NCBI RefSeq assembly: GCF_010731595.1
Contig: NZ_AP022582.1
Location: 4,526,001 to 4,590,000, forward strand
DNA: 64,000 bases
Origin: Mycobacterium seoulense
GTDB taxonomy: Bacteria; Actinomycetota; Actinomycetes; Mycobacteriales; Mycobacteriaceae
Direction: 5' to 3'
In this document: positions 16,627 through 25,448 of the stretch, one piece after another
Numbering within the stretch: the first letter of the stretch is position 1
Layout of the letters: each line of letters begins with the position of its first letter
Translations under genes and position numbers: made by a program
The notes under the pieces: model-generated
What the model saw: only the letters and a program-made list of their open reading frames with translations
The model's database searches: none
Told to the model about the DNA's origin: nothing

Positions 16627-17390
16627 ACGTGACCGGCAATTCGCAGAGCGCATTGCAAGGGGCGCTGAACCGGGGCGTCCCGGTATGGGGCGGCTGGATC
16701 ACCGGGCCGACGGCGCTCGGACCGGAGGAATTCGCCCGCGCCGGTTACGATTACGTGGGGTTCGACGCCCAGCACGGCTACCTCGACGACGCCGACGTCG
16801 CCGCGATGCTGCGCCAGACCGAGCACCTTCCCATCGGCACCGTGGTGCGGCTGCCCAACGCCGACGCCGCGCCGATCGGGCGCGTGCTCGACGCCGGCGC
16901 TGACGCCGTCGTCATCGCCATGATCGAGTCGGCGGACCAGGCCGCCGCGGCGGTGGCCGCCGCCCGCTACCAGCCCGCCGGCGTCCGCAGCTTCGGCCCG
17001 CTGCGGGCCGGACTGGGCCGCGACACCGCTGCGCTGGAATCCCGGGTCAGCGTGTTCGCGATGATCGAGACGGCGGCGGCGCTGTCCGGTCTGGACGAGA
17101 TCTGCGCGGTCGACGGACTCGCCGGACTCTACGTCGGGCCGGCGGATCTGGCCCTCTCCCTGGGCGTGAACGTGGACGGCGCGACCAGGGACCCGGCCGT
17201 CCTGGAGGCGATCGTGCGAATCCACCGAGCGGCCACCGGGGCCGGGCTGGTCACGGGCATTCACGCCGGGAACGGCACGACGGGCCGCGCCATGGCCAAG
17301 CTGGGGTTCTCCCTGATCACCCTGACAGCCGAGTCGCACGCGCTGCGGCGGGGGGCCGCCGAGTACCTGCGCGAGGCGACCGAACCGTGA
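16623..17390 (+). CDS. HpcH/HpaI-type aldolase
   Basis: The 255-residue product belongs to the class II pyruvate/oxaloacetate aldolases (HpcH/HpaI/citrate lyase beta). Motifs are YDYVGFDAQHGYLDD (in place of the common DxEHG), a metal-type Glu in AMIETAAALSGLDEI and GLYVGPADLALSLG. It cleaves a 4-hydroxy-2-oxo acid to pyruvate and an aldehyde, or a related reaction. It has overlaps of four bases on both sides (GTG start at 16623), so it is firmly part of the operon. An aldolase here implies that carbon skeleton cleavage follows oxidation. Confidence 0.88.
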   Translation: MNVTGNSQSALQGALNRGVPVWGGWITGPTALGPEEFARAGYDYVGFDAQHGYLDDADVAAMLRQTEHLPIGTVVRLPNADAAPIGRVLDAGADAVVIAMIESADQAAAAVAAARYQPAGVRSFGPLRAGLGRDTAALESRVSVFAMIETAAALSGLDEICAVDGLAGLYVGPADLALSLGVNVDGATRDPAVLEAIVRIHRAATGAGLVTGIHAGNGTTGRAMAKLGFSLITLTAESHALRRGAAEYLREATEP

Positions 17391-17785
17391 GCGATGATCA
17401 AACCGCGATCCGCGAATTGCTGGCCGGTTACGCCCTCGCGCTCGACGCGGGCGACATCGACGAATGCCTGGAGCTGTTCCTCCCGCACGCCGAATTTCGG
17501 GTCTACGGGCGGCGTTTCGCTGGGCATGACGGCATCGGAAGAATGTTCCGGGACGCTCCGCGCGGGCTGCACCTGACCGGGGTGTCGCGCATCGACGTCC
17601 GCGGCGACACCGCAACCGCGCGGTCGCAGGTGTTGTTCGTCCGGGCGGGTGACCTGCACCTCCGACCCGCCCTCTACGACGACGAACTGGTGCGCACCGA
17701 CGGGCGGTGGTGGTTCCTGCGGCGCCGCTGCCACTTCGTCACCAGCCGCGGCCTGTCCGACACCCCGGAGGTCACGCCATCATGA
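17387..17785 (+). CDS. SnoaL/NTF2-like protein
   Basis: The 132-residue product has the nuclear-transport-factor-2-like cone fold signature: IRELLAGYALALDAGDIDECLELFLPHAEFRVYGRRF..GIGRMFRD at the N-terminus and the terminal RTDGRWWFLRRRCHFV. Members include ketosteroid isomerases, dehydratases and small subunits of ring hydroxylases. In this operon an isomerase or dehydratase role would fit, but catalytic residues cannot be assigned with confidence. It overlaps its neighbours on both sides by four bases. Confidence 0.82.
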   Translation: MSDDQTAIRELLAGYALALDAGDIDECLELFLPHAEFRVYGRRFAGHDGIGRMFRDAPRGLHLTGVSRIDVRGDTATARSQVLFVRAGDLHLRPALYDDELVRTDGRWWFLRRRCHFVTSRGLSDTPEVTPS

Positions 17786-18510
17786 GTCAACGTGTCGCAC
17801 TGGTGACCGGCGCGGCCGGCGGCCAGGGCTGGGCCATCGCCAAACGACTGCGGGCGGAAGGCTATTCGGTGGCCGCCTGTGACCGTCGCGCGCACGAACT
17901 GGCCGCGGGGGTCGGCGAGCTGGGCGACGACGAGGTGATCGCGATCGAACTCGACGTCACGTCGGAATCAGGGTGGCAGTCCGCGGTCGACACCGCGATC
18001 GCCCGGTTCGGGGCGCTGACCACGCTGGTCAACAACGCCGGCGTACTGCACCGCGCGTCGTTGGCCGACGAGACGGCGGAGGGCTTCGAGAGTTCCTGGC
18101 GGGTCAATTGTTTCGGCGCGTTCCTGGGCATCCACGCGGCGCTGGACCACCTGCGCGCGGCGCAGCACGCGGCCGTCGTCAACATCTGCAGCACCGGCGC
18201 CATCCGCCCCTTCCCGCACCATGCGGCCTACGGCTCGGCGAAGTGGGCCTTGCGCGGCCTGACCCAGAACGCCGCGGCCGAACTGGCTCCCCTCGGCATC
18301 CGGGTCAACGCCGTGTTCCCCGGACCGATCGCGACCCCGATGCTCGATGGCGCCACCCAACTGCGGCTCGCCGCGTCGTCGGCCTTCGGGCGGATCGGCC
18401 AGCCGAGCGAGATTGCCGACGCGGTCGCGTTCCTGGTCTCCGAGCACGCGTCGTTCATCACCGGGGCGGAGCTGGTGGTCGACGGTGGCCAGTGCGTGCA
18501 GATCCGATGA
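17782..18510 (+). CDS. Short-chain dehydrogenase/reductase
   Basis: The 242-residue classical SDR has TGAAGGQG (residues 9-16), the NNAG motif in TTLVNNAGVLHR, the catalytic Tyr-Lys in AAYGSAKWAL preceded by ICSTGAIRPF (Ser), and a C-terminal SFITGAELVVDGGQCVQIR. It would interconvert a hydroxyl and a ketone, providing the ketone for the monooxygenase encoded next; that order is inference. The ATG overlaps the previous stop and its own stop overlaps the next ATG. Confidence 0.9.
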   Translation: MSQRVALVTGAAGGQGWAIAKRLRAEGYSVAACDRRAHELAAGVGELGDDEVIAIELDVTSESGWQSAVDTAIARFGALTTLVNNAGVLHRASLADETAEGFESSWRVNCFGAFLGIHAALDHLRAAQHAAVVNICSTGAIRPFPHHAAYGSAKWALRGLTQNAAAELAPLGIRVNAVFPGPIATPMLDGATQLRLAASSAFGRIGQPSEIADAVAFLVSEHASFITGAELVVDGGQCVQIR

Positions 18511-20012
18511 GCGGCCCGACGATCGGGATCATCGGCGCCGGGCCCGGCGGCCTGGCCCTGGGGATCCTGCTCGCGCGAGCCGGGTTTCGGGACTTCACCA
18601 TCTTCGACCGGGAAGACGACGTGGGCGGGACCTGGCGCATCAACACCTATCCGGGACTGGCGTGTGACGTCAAGTCACACCTCTACTCGTACTCGTTCGA
18701 CCTGAACCCGGACTGGTCGCGGCTGTGGTCGGGGCAGGCCGAGATATTGGCGTACTTCCAGCGTTGTGCCGACAAGTACGCGCTGCGCCCACACTTGAGG
18801 CTGCGCACCGAGATCCGTTCCGCACGGTGGGAGGGCGACGCGCGGCGGTGGTGCCTGACCACGACCGAGGGCCACCGGCACCACTTCGACGTGGTGGTTT
18901 CCGCCGTGGGCCTGTTCACCCGTCCGCTTCTCCCCGACCTCGTGCAGGAGGAACCGTTCACCGGAACGGTGATGCACTCGGCGCGGTGGGATCACTCGAT
19001 CCCGCTCGAGGGCAAGCGAATCGCGGTGCTCGGCACCGGATCCACGGCGTCGCAGCTGTTGCCCGAGTTGGCCAAGGTGGCAGCCAAGGTCTACTCGGTG
19101 CAGCGATCGCCGACCTGGATCCTGCCCAAGCCGGACAGGCACTACACGCGCCGCGAACGCTGGGTCTTCGCCCACGTGCCGTGGGCCAAGAAGCTGTACC
19201 GGACCCGGCTGTGGCTGCGCAGCGAGGCCAACATCTCGGTGATCGAGCACGGCAGCGAAAAGACCCACGAGTTCACGGCCGTCGCGCTCGCCCTACTCGA
19301 AAAGTCCATCGCCGATGAGGAATTACGCCGCAAGCTCACCCCCACCCACCCCATGGGCTGCAAGCGGCTGGTGTTCTCCTCGGACTACCTGCCCACCCTG
19401 ACCCAGCCCCACGTGGAGGTGCTGACCAGCCCGGCGCGGTGCCTGCGGGCACACTCCCTGGTCACCGAGGACGGCACCGAACGCGAGGTCGACGTGGTGG
19501 TGTGCGCGACCGGCTACGCCGCGGCCGACTATCTGGGGGAGCTCGACGTCTCCGGGGAACGCGGCGTCACCCTGCGCGAGGCGTGGCGGGACGGGCCGCA
19601 CGCCTACCTCGGCATGGCGGTACCGGGATTTCCGAACTTCTTCATGCTGTACGGCCCCAACACCAACGTGGGCTCCAACAGCGTCATCTTCATGCTCGAG
19701 GCTCAAGCGCGCTACATCGTGCGTGCACTCAGACACATGCGGCGCAAGGGCAGGAACTACATCGCGGTGCGGCCCGCCGCGCTGGCCGACTTCGTCGCCA
19801 CGATCGACCGGTGGATGGTCGGCACCGTTTGGACCACGCAGTGCAGCAACTACTTTCGCGCCGCAAACGGTCGCGTGGTGACGCAGTGGCCGCGAAGCGC
19901 GCGTAGCTTCTGGGGCATGACACGGCGTTTCCGCCCGGGCGACTTCCGCTTCGAAGCGCCGGCCGACCCGGTGCCCGGCGCGCCGGCGGCGCCGGACAGG
20001 GAAACTCGATGA
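18507..20012 (+). CDS. Baeyer-Villiger-type flavin monooxygenase
   Basis: The 501-residue product has two Rossmann motifs, GAGPGG (10-15) for FAD and GTGSTA (176-181) for NADPH. Between them it has the BVMO fingerprint FxGxxxHxxxW at 151-161 (FTGTVMHSARW, followed by D rather than the more common P). VVCATGYAAADYL is the second flavoprotein hallmark. Such enzymes insert oxygen next to a ketone to give an ester or lactone, and the adjoining esterase gene would then open it. Start and stop both overlap neighbours by four bases. Confidence 0.9.
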   Translation: MSGPTIGIIGAGPGGLALGILLARAGFRDFTIFDREDDVGGTWRINTYPGLACDVKSHLYSYSFDLNPDWSRLWSGQAEILAYFQRCADKYALRPHLRLRTEIRSARWEGDARRWCLTTTEGHRHHFDVVVSAVGLFTRPLLPDLVQEEPFTGTVMHSARWDHSIPLEGKRIAVLGTGSTASQLLPELAKVAAKVYSVQRSPTWILPKPDRHYTRRERWVFAHVPWAKKLYRTRLWLRSEANISVIEHGSEKTHEFTAVALALLEKSIADEELRRKLTPTHPMGCKRLVFSSDYLPTLTQPHVEVLTSPARCLRAHSLVTEDGTEREVDVVVCATGYAAADYLGELDVSGERGVTLREAWRDGPHAYLGMAVPGFPNFFMLYGPNTNVGSNSVIFMLEAQARYIVRALRHMRRKGRNYIAVRPAALADFVATIDRWMVGTVWTTQCSNYFRAANGRVVTQWPRSARSFWGMTRRFRPGDFRFEAPADPVPGAPAAPDRETR

Positions 20013-20965
20013 CGCTCCTGGACGGCGCCGAACGCCTCGACCCCGAACTGCGGGCCATCGCGACCACCCGAACCGACTTCTCTTTCGGCTCAATCCAACT
20101 CACCCGCGAACCGTTCAACGAGCGGCGCCGCGCCGCGGCCGAACAGACCGAAGTGCGGGGGGTCCAGATCGCCGAGGACCGGGTGCCCGCGGAACACCCG
20201 GTACCGGTGCGGATTTATCGCGGCGGGCCCACACCGGCACCCGCGGTCGTCTACTGCCATGCCGGCGGCTTCGCGCTGGGAAACCTGGACACCGACCACC
20301 GCCAATGCGTGGAACTCGCGCGCCGCGGCCGGTGCACGGTGGTGTCGGTGGACTACCGGCTGGCGCCGGAGCACCCCTACCCGGGCGCGCTCGACGACGC
20401 GAGCGCCGCGCTGCGATGGGTGGTGGCCCACGCCCGCGAACTCGGCGTCGACGCGGCCCGGCTCGGCGTCGCCGGCAGCAGCGCCGGCGCCACCCTGGCC
20501 GCGTGCCTGGCGCACGCGGCGGCCGACGGGGCACTGCCGCCCGTCGCCTTCCAGTTGCTGCACCAACCCGTGCTGGACGATCGGACCACCCCGTCCAAGA
20601 AGGAATTTCGCACCAGCCCCGCGTTCGACGGCGAGGCGGCCGAGCTGATGTGGGGCCACTACCTGGGCGAAACATCCGGATCGGAATCGGCCGCGCCCGC
20701 GCGGCGGACCCGACTCCAGGGTCTGCCCCCGGCGCTGATCACGTGCGCGGAGATCGATCCGTTCCGCGACGAAGCGATCGACTACGCGCACCGGCTGCTC
20801 CGCGCCGGGGTATCGACCGGGCTGCACGTGTTCGCGCGCACCTGCCATGGATTCGATTCGCTGCTGCCCGACTGGTCGGTATCCGAGCGCCTGTTCGCGC
20901 TGCAGGGCCATGCGTTGCGGGACGCCTTGGACACGACGGGCGCGGGACCTTCGCCTCTACTCTGA
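20009..20965 (+). CDS. HSL-type alpha/beta hydrolase (esterase)
   Basis: The 318-residue product belongs to the hormone-sensitive lipase group: HAGG (84-87, variant of HGGG) forms the oxyanion hole, GSSAG (156-160) holds Ser158, and an Asp in EIDPFRDEA plus His in CHGFDS complete the triad. VDYRLAPEHPYPGALDD is typical. It is the last gene of the overlapping operon, directly after the Baeyer-Villiger-type enzyme, so ester or lactone hydrolysis of that product is a sensible role. No signal peptide is present, so it acts in the cytoplasm. Confidence 0.9.
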   Translation: MTLLDGAERLDPELRAIATTRTDFSFGSIQLTREPFNERRRAAAEQTEVRGVQIAEDRVPAEHPVPVRIYRGGPTPAPAVVYCHAGGFALGNLDTDHRQCVELARRGRCTVVSVDYRLAPEHPYPGALDDASAALRWVVAHARELGVDAARLGVAGSSAGATLAACLAHAAADGALPPVAFQLLHQPVLDDRTTPSKKEFRTSPAFDGEAAELMWGHYLGETSGSESAAPARRTRLQGLPPALITCAEIDPFRDEAIDYAHRLLRAGVSTGLHVFARTCHGFDSLLPDWSVSERLFALQGHALRDALDTTGAGPSPLL

Positions 20966-20995
20966 GCGCACGGGCCGTCGGCAGAATGTCCTGCC

Positions 20996-22189
20996 ATGAA
21001 GATCACCGGCCTCGAGGTTGTGCCGTTCGAGACGGTCGTCGACCGAATTTCGTTCGGCCAGCTGATGACTGATTACCGCGTGGTGCAGACGGTGACCAAG
21101 GTGCTCACCGACGACGGGATCGAGGGCTACTACTTCGGCGGGCACTTTCACGGCGACCAGGACGGCCTGCTGCCCGGGGATCAGGCGATCATCCAACAAT
21201 TTCTGGGCCCGCTGCTGGCCGGCCAGGACCCGCTCGACCGGGCGGAGATCTGGCGGCAACTGTGGGCGGCGAAGCTCCCCGAAAATGTCTGCAGCGTCAT
21301 CGATCTCGCCTTGTGGGATCTGGCCGGGCGGGCCGCCGGGCTGCCGGTACGCAAACTGCTGGGCGGTGCCCGGGACCGGGTGAAGGCCTATGCCAGCAGT
21401 TTCAACAACCTCGGATCACCCGACGAATACGCCGCCCATGCGCTCGAGTGCAAGCGTCATGGCTACGCCGCCTACAAGATCCACCCCTACCACTACTGGA
21501 ATCCCGCGACGGGTCAGTTCGCCTTCCCGCGGCCCTCCTATGTGGACTGGGACATCCGGGTGTGCCGGGAGGTTCGGGCGGCAGTGGGCGACGAGATGGT
21601 TCTGATGTTCGACCCGTGGGGGACCTACCACACCCACGAGGATGCGCTGCGGGTCGGCCGCGAGCTGGAACGGCTGGGCTTCTACTGGTACGAGCACCCC
21701 ATGCCGGAGTACCGGGTGGAGGCCTACCGGCGACTCGGCGACGAACTCGACATCCCGATCTGCTCGCCCGAGATCGCCGAGGGCGGCATCTACACCCGGG
21801 CGGACTGGATCCTGCGGCGTGCGTCCGACATCAGCCGCATCGACGTCCTGCGTGGCGGCATCACCGGCGTGATGAAGCTGGCCGGGATGTGTGAGGCGGT
21901 CGGCATGCGCTGCGAGCTACACATGAGCGGCTTCGGCAACCTGCAGGTCCTCGGCGCCACCAGCGAAGACGTCTGCGAATACTACGAGCGTGGCCTGCTG
22001 GGGCCAGGGGTGCGCTACGACGCCGCGCCGCCGCATCTGACGGCACCATGCGACCCACTCACGCCGGACGGATTCGTCGAGATACCGTCGGCGCCCGGAC
22101 TGGGCTACGAAATCCGTTGGGATTACATCCAAGAACACCGATTGCCGGACGCGGGGGTGGAACCCGTCCCGCCGCTGCACCCGAGATAA
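20996..22189 (+). CDS. Enolase superfamily enzyme (mandelate racemase type)
   Basis: The 397-residue product has the mandelate racemase/muconate lactonizing fold. A KxH motif (K161-I-H163) marks the mandelate racemase subgroup, with metal ligands probably D206 (MFDPWGTY), E233 (YEHPMPE) and E259 (CSPEIAEGG), and H309 (ELHMSGFGN) as the general base. Members abstract a proton next to a carboxylate, mostly in acid-sugar dehydratases and racemases. It follows the esterase by 30 bases and precedes the iron alcohol dehydrogenase by 7, so the pair may be co-expressed. Confidence 0.88.
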   Translation: MKITGLEVVPFETVVDRISFGQLMTDYRVVQTVTKVLTDDGIEGYYFGGHFHGDQDGLLPGDQAIIQQFLGPLLAGQDPLDRAEIWRQLWAAKLPENVCSVIDLALWDLAGRAAGLPVRKLLGGARDRVKAYASSFNNLGSPDEYAAHALECKRHGYAAYKIHPYHYWNPATGQFAFPRPSYVDWDIRVCREVRAAVGDEMVLMFDPWGTYHTHEDALRVGRELERLGFYWYEHPMPEYRVEAYRRLGDELDIPICSPEIAEGGIYTRADWILRRASDISRIDVLRGGITGVMKLAGMCEAVGMRCELHMSGFGNLQVLGATSEDVCEYYERGLLGPGVRYDAAPPHLTAPCDPLTPDGFVEIPSAPGLGYEIRWDYIQEHRLPDAGVEPVPPLHPR

Positions 22190-22196
22190 TGACCGC

Positions 22197-23504
22197 ATGG
22201 CGTGCTGCGATTACCCGATCCCCTCAGAAGGCTGCGACGGCGCCTTCACCGTCGACGCGTCGCGGGTGACGTTCGGGCGCAACTGCCTGGCGGAGGTGGG
22301 GGACAGGGCCGCCGCTCACCGGTTGCGGCGGGTGGCGCTGTTCTCCGACGCCGGCGTGGCCGCGCTGCCGATCTTCGCCAAGACGCGTGACTCGCTCATC
22401 GCCGCCGGACTGGACGTGGTCACCTACACCGACGTGCACGTCGAGCCCACCGACGCGTCCTTCCGGGACGCGGCGGATTTCGCCCGAGACCTCGATCCGG
22501 ACGGCTACGTATCGCTGGGCGGTGGCTCGGTGATCGACACGTGCAAGGCCGCCAATCTGTACGCGACCCATCCCGCCGACTTCCTGACCTACGTCAACGC
22601 GCCCGTCGGCGCCGGTGAACCCGTGCCGGGCCCACTCAAGCCGCACATCGCATGCCCCACCACGGCCGGCACCGGCAGCGAGGTGACCGGCATCGCGATA
22701 TTCGACCTTCTGTCGCTGTCGGCGAAGACCGGCATCGCTTCTCCCGCGTTGCGGCCCACGGAGGCGCTCGTCGACCCCGACTGCACGGCGAGCCTGCCCG
22801 CCGAGGTCGTCGCCTCGGCGGGCCTCGATGTGCTCTCGCACGCCTTGGAGTCCTACACCGCGCGGCCCTACGTGCGGCGTCGCGCCCCCGAACGGCCCAG
22901 CCTGCGGCCAATGAGCCAGGGCGCCAATCCCTGGAGCGATCTGGGTTGCCGTGAGTCGTTGGGCGTGCTGGGGCGGTTTTTGGAGCGTGCGGTGCACGAC
23001 CCCGCCGACGGTGAGGCCCGCGAGCAGATGATGTGGGCCGCGACGCTTGCGGGCATCGCGTTCGGTAACGCGGGTGTCCATGCCCCGCACGGGATGGCCT
23101 ACGCGGTGGCGGGGCTGGTACGCGACTTCCGGCCCGCGGGCTACCCGGGCGACGAGCCACTCGTGCCGCACGGCATGGCCGTCATCCTCAATGCGCCGTC
23201 GTGTTTCCGCTTCACGGCCGAGGTCAACCCGGAGCGGCACCTCGAGGGCGCCCGGCTGCTGGGCGCTGACACCCGGGGCGCCGGCCCCGAGGATGCGGGC
23301 GAGGTGCTCGCCGCCGAACTCATCCGGATCATGCGCGCGGTCGGCATGCCGAACGGCCTTGGCGGGGTGGGCTACACCGAAGACGACGTGGTGGCGCTGG
23401 CCGAGGGCGCCCATCCGCAGCAGCGCCTCCTGCAGAACGCTCCGCGTGAGATGAGCAAACCGGTTCTGGCGGACCTTTTTCGGCGCGGCATGCGCTACTG
23501 GTAG
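22197..23504 (+). CDS. Iron-containing alcohol dehydrogenase, HOT-like
   Basis: The 435-residue product resembles hydroxyacid-oxoacid transhydrogenase (ADHFE1/HOT), a group III iron-dependent dehydrogenase. Visible are GGGS (108-111) for the nucleotide, [18 protein letters not shown], the metal segment [19 protein letters not shown] and a second metal His in [15 protein letters not shown] couples oxidation of a hydroxy acid to reduction of 2-oxoglutarate. It sits where M. tuberculosis has adhE1 (Rv0162c) but is of a different family and strand, so it is not an orthologue. Confidence 0.87.
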   Translation: MACCDYPIPSEGCDGAFTVDASRVTFGRNCLAEVGDRAAAHRLRRVALFSDAGVAALPIFAKTRDSLIAAGLDVVTYTDVHVEPTDASFRDAADFARDLDPDGYVSLGGGSVIDTCKAANLYATHPADFLTYVNAPVGAGEPVPGPLKPHIACPTTAGTGSEVTGIAIFDLLSLSAKTGIASPALRPTEALVDPDCTASLPAEVVASAGLDVLSHALESYTARPYVRRRAPERPSLRPMSQGANPWSDLGCRESLGVLGRFLERAVHDPADGEAREQMMWAATLAGIAFGNAGVHAPHGMAYAVAGLVRDFRPAGYPGDEPLVPHGMAVILNAPSCFRFTAEVNPERHLEGARLLGADTRGAGPEDAGEVLAAELIRIMRAVGMPNGLGGVGYTEDDVVALAEGAHPQQRLLQNAPREMSKPVLADLFRRGMRYW

Positions 23505-23532
23505 CGCGTGTCGACCATGCTGCAATACAGGC

Positions 23533-24006
23533 ATGACTTCAGCTCCCGCGGTACCGCCCGCACCGGACGGGCTCACCAGCGACGACTTCCCGGTGCGCTG
23601 GCCGGTGGGTACCCGCTGGGCCGACAACGACATGTTCGGCCACCTCAACAACGCGGTCTACTACCAGTTGTTCGACACCGCGATCAACGCCTGGATCAAC
23701 ACCGGCGTGGGGCTGGACCCGCTGACCACGCCCGCGCTGGGCATCGTCGCCGAATCCGGCTGCCGGTACTTCTCGGAACTGCATTTCCCCGAGGGTCTGG
23801 TGGTGGGCGTGGCGGTGACCCGGCTGGGCCGCAGCAGCGTCACGTACCGGCTCGGCGTATTCCGGGCGGCGCAGCGGAAGCAGGCGCAGCCCATCACCGC
23901 GCTGGGCCACTGGGTGCACGTCTACGTCGACCGGCACAGCCGCAAGCCGGTTCCGATTCCCGACGCCGTCCGCTCGTTGCTGTCGACGGCGGTCGTGGAC
24001 CGATAA
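23533..24006 (+). CDS. 4HBT-type acyl-CoA thioesterase (Rv0163-like)
   Basis: The 157-residue product has a single hotdog domain of the 4-hydroxybenzoyl-CoA thioesterase type. The catalytic loop is D33-M-F-G-H-L-N-N, followed by AVYYQLFDTAINAW. It would hydrolyse a small or aromatic acyl-CoA. It lies 28 bases after the HOT-like gene and 94 bases before the TB18.5-like gene. By gene order this is where the conserved Rv0163-Rv0178 block resumes. Confidence 0.85.
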   Translation: MTSAPAVPPAPDGLTSDDFPVRWPVGTRWADNDMFGHLNNAVYYQLFDTAINAWINTGVGLDPLTTPALGIVAESGCRYFSELHFPEGLVVGVAVTRLGRSSVTYRLGVFRAAQRKQAQPITALGHWVHVYVDRHSRKPVPIPDAVRSLLSTAVVDR

Positions 24007-24100
24007 GACCGAGATCGCCCGTCGCAGCGGGGCTTTCGCGCGAACCACTGCCCGGGGCTGCACCCGCGGAGCGCGTCGCGCCCCCGGCTATGCTTCGCCA

Positions 24101-24541
24101 ATGCCAGTGATGAGCAAGACCGTCGAGGTCCGCGCCGACGCCGCCGTGATCATGGCCATCGTCGCCGACTTCGAGGCCTACCCGCAGTGGAACGAGGAGA
24201 TCAAGGGCCTCTGGGTGCTGGCCCGATACGACGACGGCCGCCCCAGCCAGCTGCGGCTCGACACCGACTACCAAGGCATGCAAGGCATGTTCATCCAGGC
24301 CGTGTACTACCCGGGCGAGAACCAGATCCAGACCGTCCTACAGCAGGGTGACCTCTTCACCAAGCAGGAGCAGCTGTTCAGCGTGGTGGAGCTGGGCGAG
24401 TCCAGCTTGCTGACCGTTGACCTGGACGTCGAGACCTCGATGCCGGTTCCCGCGCCGATGGTCAAGCAGCTCCTCAACAACGTGTTGGACCACCTCGCCG
24501 AAAAACTCAAGCAGCGGGCCGAGCAGCTGGCATCCGGCTAG
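24101..24541 (+). CDS. SRPBCC protein, TB18.5 (Rv0164)-like
   Basis: The 146-residue product has the polyketide-cyclase/SRPBCC pattern: KTVEVRADAAVIMAIVADFEAYPQWNEEIKG at the N-terminus and a long C-terminal helix ending in LDHLAEKLKQRAEQLASG. In M. tuberculosis the counterpart TB18.5 lies next to mce1R, as here. It probably binds a lipid-like ligand. It converges on mce1R, and a hairpin separates the two stops. Confidence 0.85.
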   Translation: MPVMSKTVEVRADAAVIMAIVADFEAYPQWNEEIKGLWVLARYDDGRPSQLRLDTDYQGMQGMFIQAVYYPGENQIQTVLQQGDLFTKQEQLFSVVELGESSLLTVDLDVETSMPVPAPMVKQLLNNVLDHLAEKLKQRAEQLASG

Positions 24542-24545
24542 GTGA

Positions 24546-24591
24546 CGATCGCGGCGACCCGCTTCGCCCGGCTTCGCCGCGCTCGCGATCG
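24546..24591. terminator. GC-rich hairpin between TB18.5-like gene and mce1R
   Basis: CGATCGCG (24546-24553) can pair with CGCGATCG (24584-24591), and GCGGCGA (24551-24557) with TCGCCGC (24574-24580) as an overlapping alternative stem. It fills the 53-base gap between two convergent genes and lacks a T-tract. It is probably a bidirectional terminator; no folding was computed. Confidence 0.5.
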
Positions 24592-24594
24592 CCG

Positions 24595-25287
24595 CTAGTC
24601 GAAGATGCCCGTGCGGTCCCGCATCTCGGTCAGCCGGGCCGCCGCGTCGGTGAACTGCCACACGGTGTGCTCGATCACCGCCGCGGCGTCCCGCCGGCGC
24701 AGCGCCGCGATCAACTGCCGGTGATTCTCGACCGCGGCGGCACCCCACTGCGCGTCGGCGGCGTACACCAGCACCGGCATGTAGCGCGCGGCGTTGAGCA
24801 GGAACCACGCCAATTTGATCCGGCCGCTCGCCTGATTGAAGACCCGATGAAACGCGAACTCGATGCCCGCGATGGTCTCGGCGTCGCTGGACCCGACGGC
24901 CGCGGCGAGCGCCTCGTTGATGCGCTCCAGCTCGTTGATCTCGGCCTCGGTGATGTGGTCGGTGGCGGCGGCCGCCAGCTCCTTGGCGATGGTGGCCTGC
25001 AGCCAGAAGATGTCTTCGATGTCCTGGCGCGTCAGCGGCAACACGACGTGACCGCGGTGGGGTTCCAGCTGCACCATGCCCTCGCCGCGCAGCTTCAGCA
25101 GGGCTTCGCGCACCGGTGTGACGCTGACACCGAGCTCGGCGGCGGTCTCATCCAGGCGGATGAACGTTCCCGGCCGCAGCGCCCCGGACATGATCGCCGC
25201 CCGCAAGTGGCCCGCGACCTCATCCGACAGCTGTGCCCGGCGCAGTGGCCGTCGGCTCCTCAGTCGCGTCGATAGCGGTGCGTTCAC
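24595..25287 (-). CDS. mce1R: GntR family repressor of the mce1 operon
   Basis: The 230-residue product is a FadR-type GntR regulator. The winged helix spans about residues 15-85 (LSDEVAGHLRAAIMSGALRPG and LGVSVTPVREALLKLRGEG). An FCD ligand domain follows with metal-type histidines in EFAFHRVF, ENHRQL and IEHTVWQF. In M. tuberculosis Mce1R represses mce1 and is divergent from fadD5; the arrangement here is the same. A fatty acid or acyl-CoA ligand is likely. The 161-base divergent region holds direct repeats that may be its sites. Confidence 0.93.
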   Translation of the reverse strand: MNAPLSTRLRSRRPLRRAQLSDEVAGHLRAAIMSGALRPGTFIRLDETAAELGVSVTPVREALLKLRGEGMVQLEPHRGHVVLPLTRQDIEDIFWLQATIAKELAAAATDHITEAEINELERINEALAAAVGSSDAETIAGIEFAFHRVFNQASGRIKLAWFLLNAARYMPVLVYAADAQWGAAAVENHRQLIAALRRRDAAAVIEHTVWQFTDAAARLTEMRDRTGIFD

Positions 25288-25304
25288 GGGGGCTGCCAGG
25301 ACTT

Positions 25305-25346
25305 TCGGGGCTTCGCGGAGTTGGTTTGAAACTTTTCTCGGGGCTT
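25305..25346. promoter_or_regulatory. Candidate Mce1R control region
   Basis: TCGGGGCTT occurs twice, at 25305-25313 and 25338-25346, 33 bases (about three helix turns) apart. Between them is a small palindrome GTTTGAAAC. The sites lie in the mce1R-fadD5 divergent region close to mce1R, which would suit autoregulation as well as control of fadD5. Binding is inferred only. Confidence 0.45.
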
Positions 25347-25448
25347 GTCAGCGGGGGCCTCCAAGCCATAATGTGACCCAGACAACACCATGTTTTATCA
25401 AATATCAACGTGGCGCAAGCGGTGCGGGAGTGAAGGGGAAGGGTCGGT

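Noticed and set aside
22197..23504. HOT-like dehydrogenase as the orthologue of adhE1 (Rv0162c)
   Set aside because: AdhE1 is a zinc MDR enzyme on the other strand; this protein has group III iron-dehydrogenase motifs.
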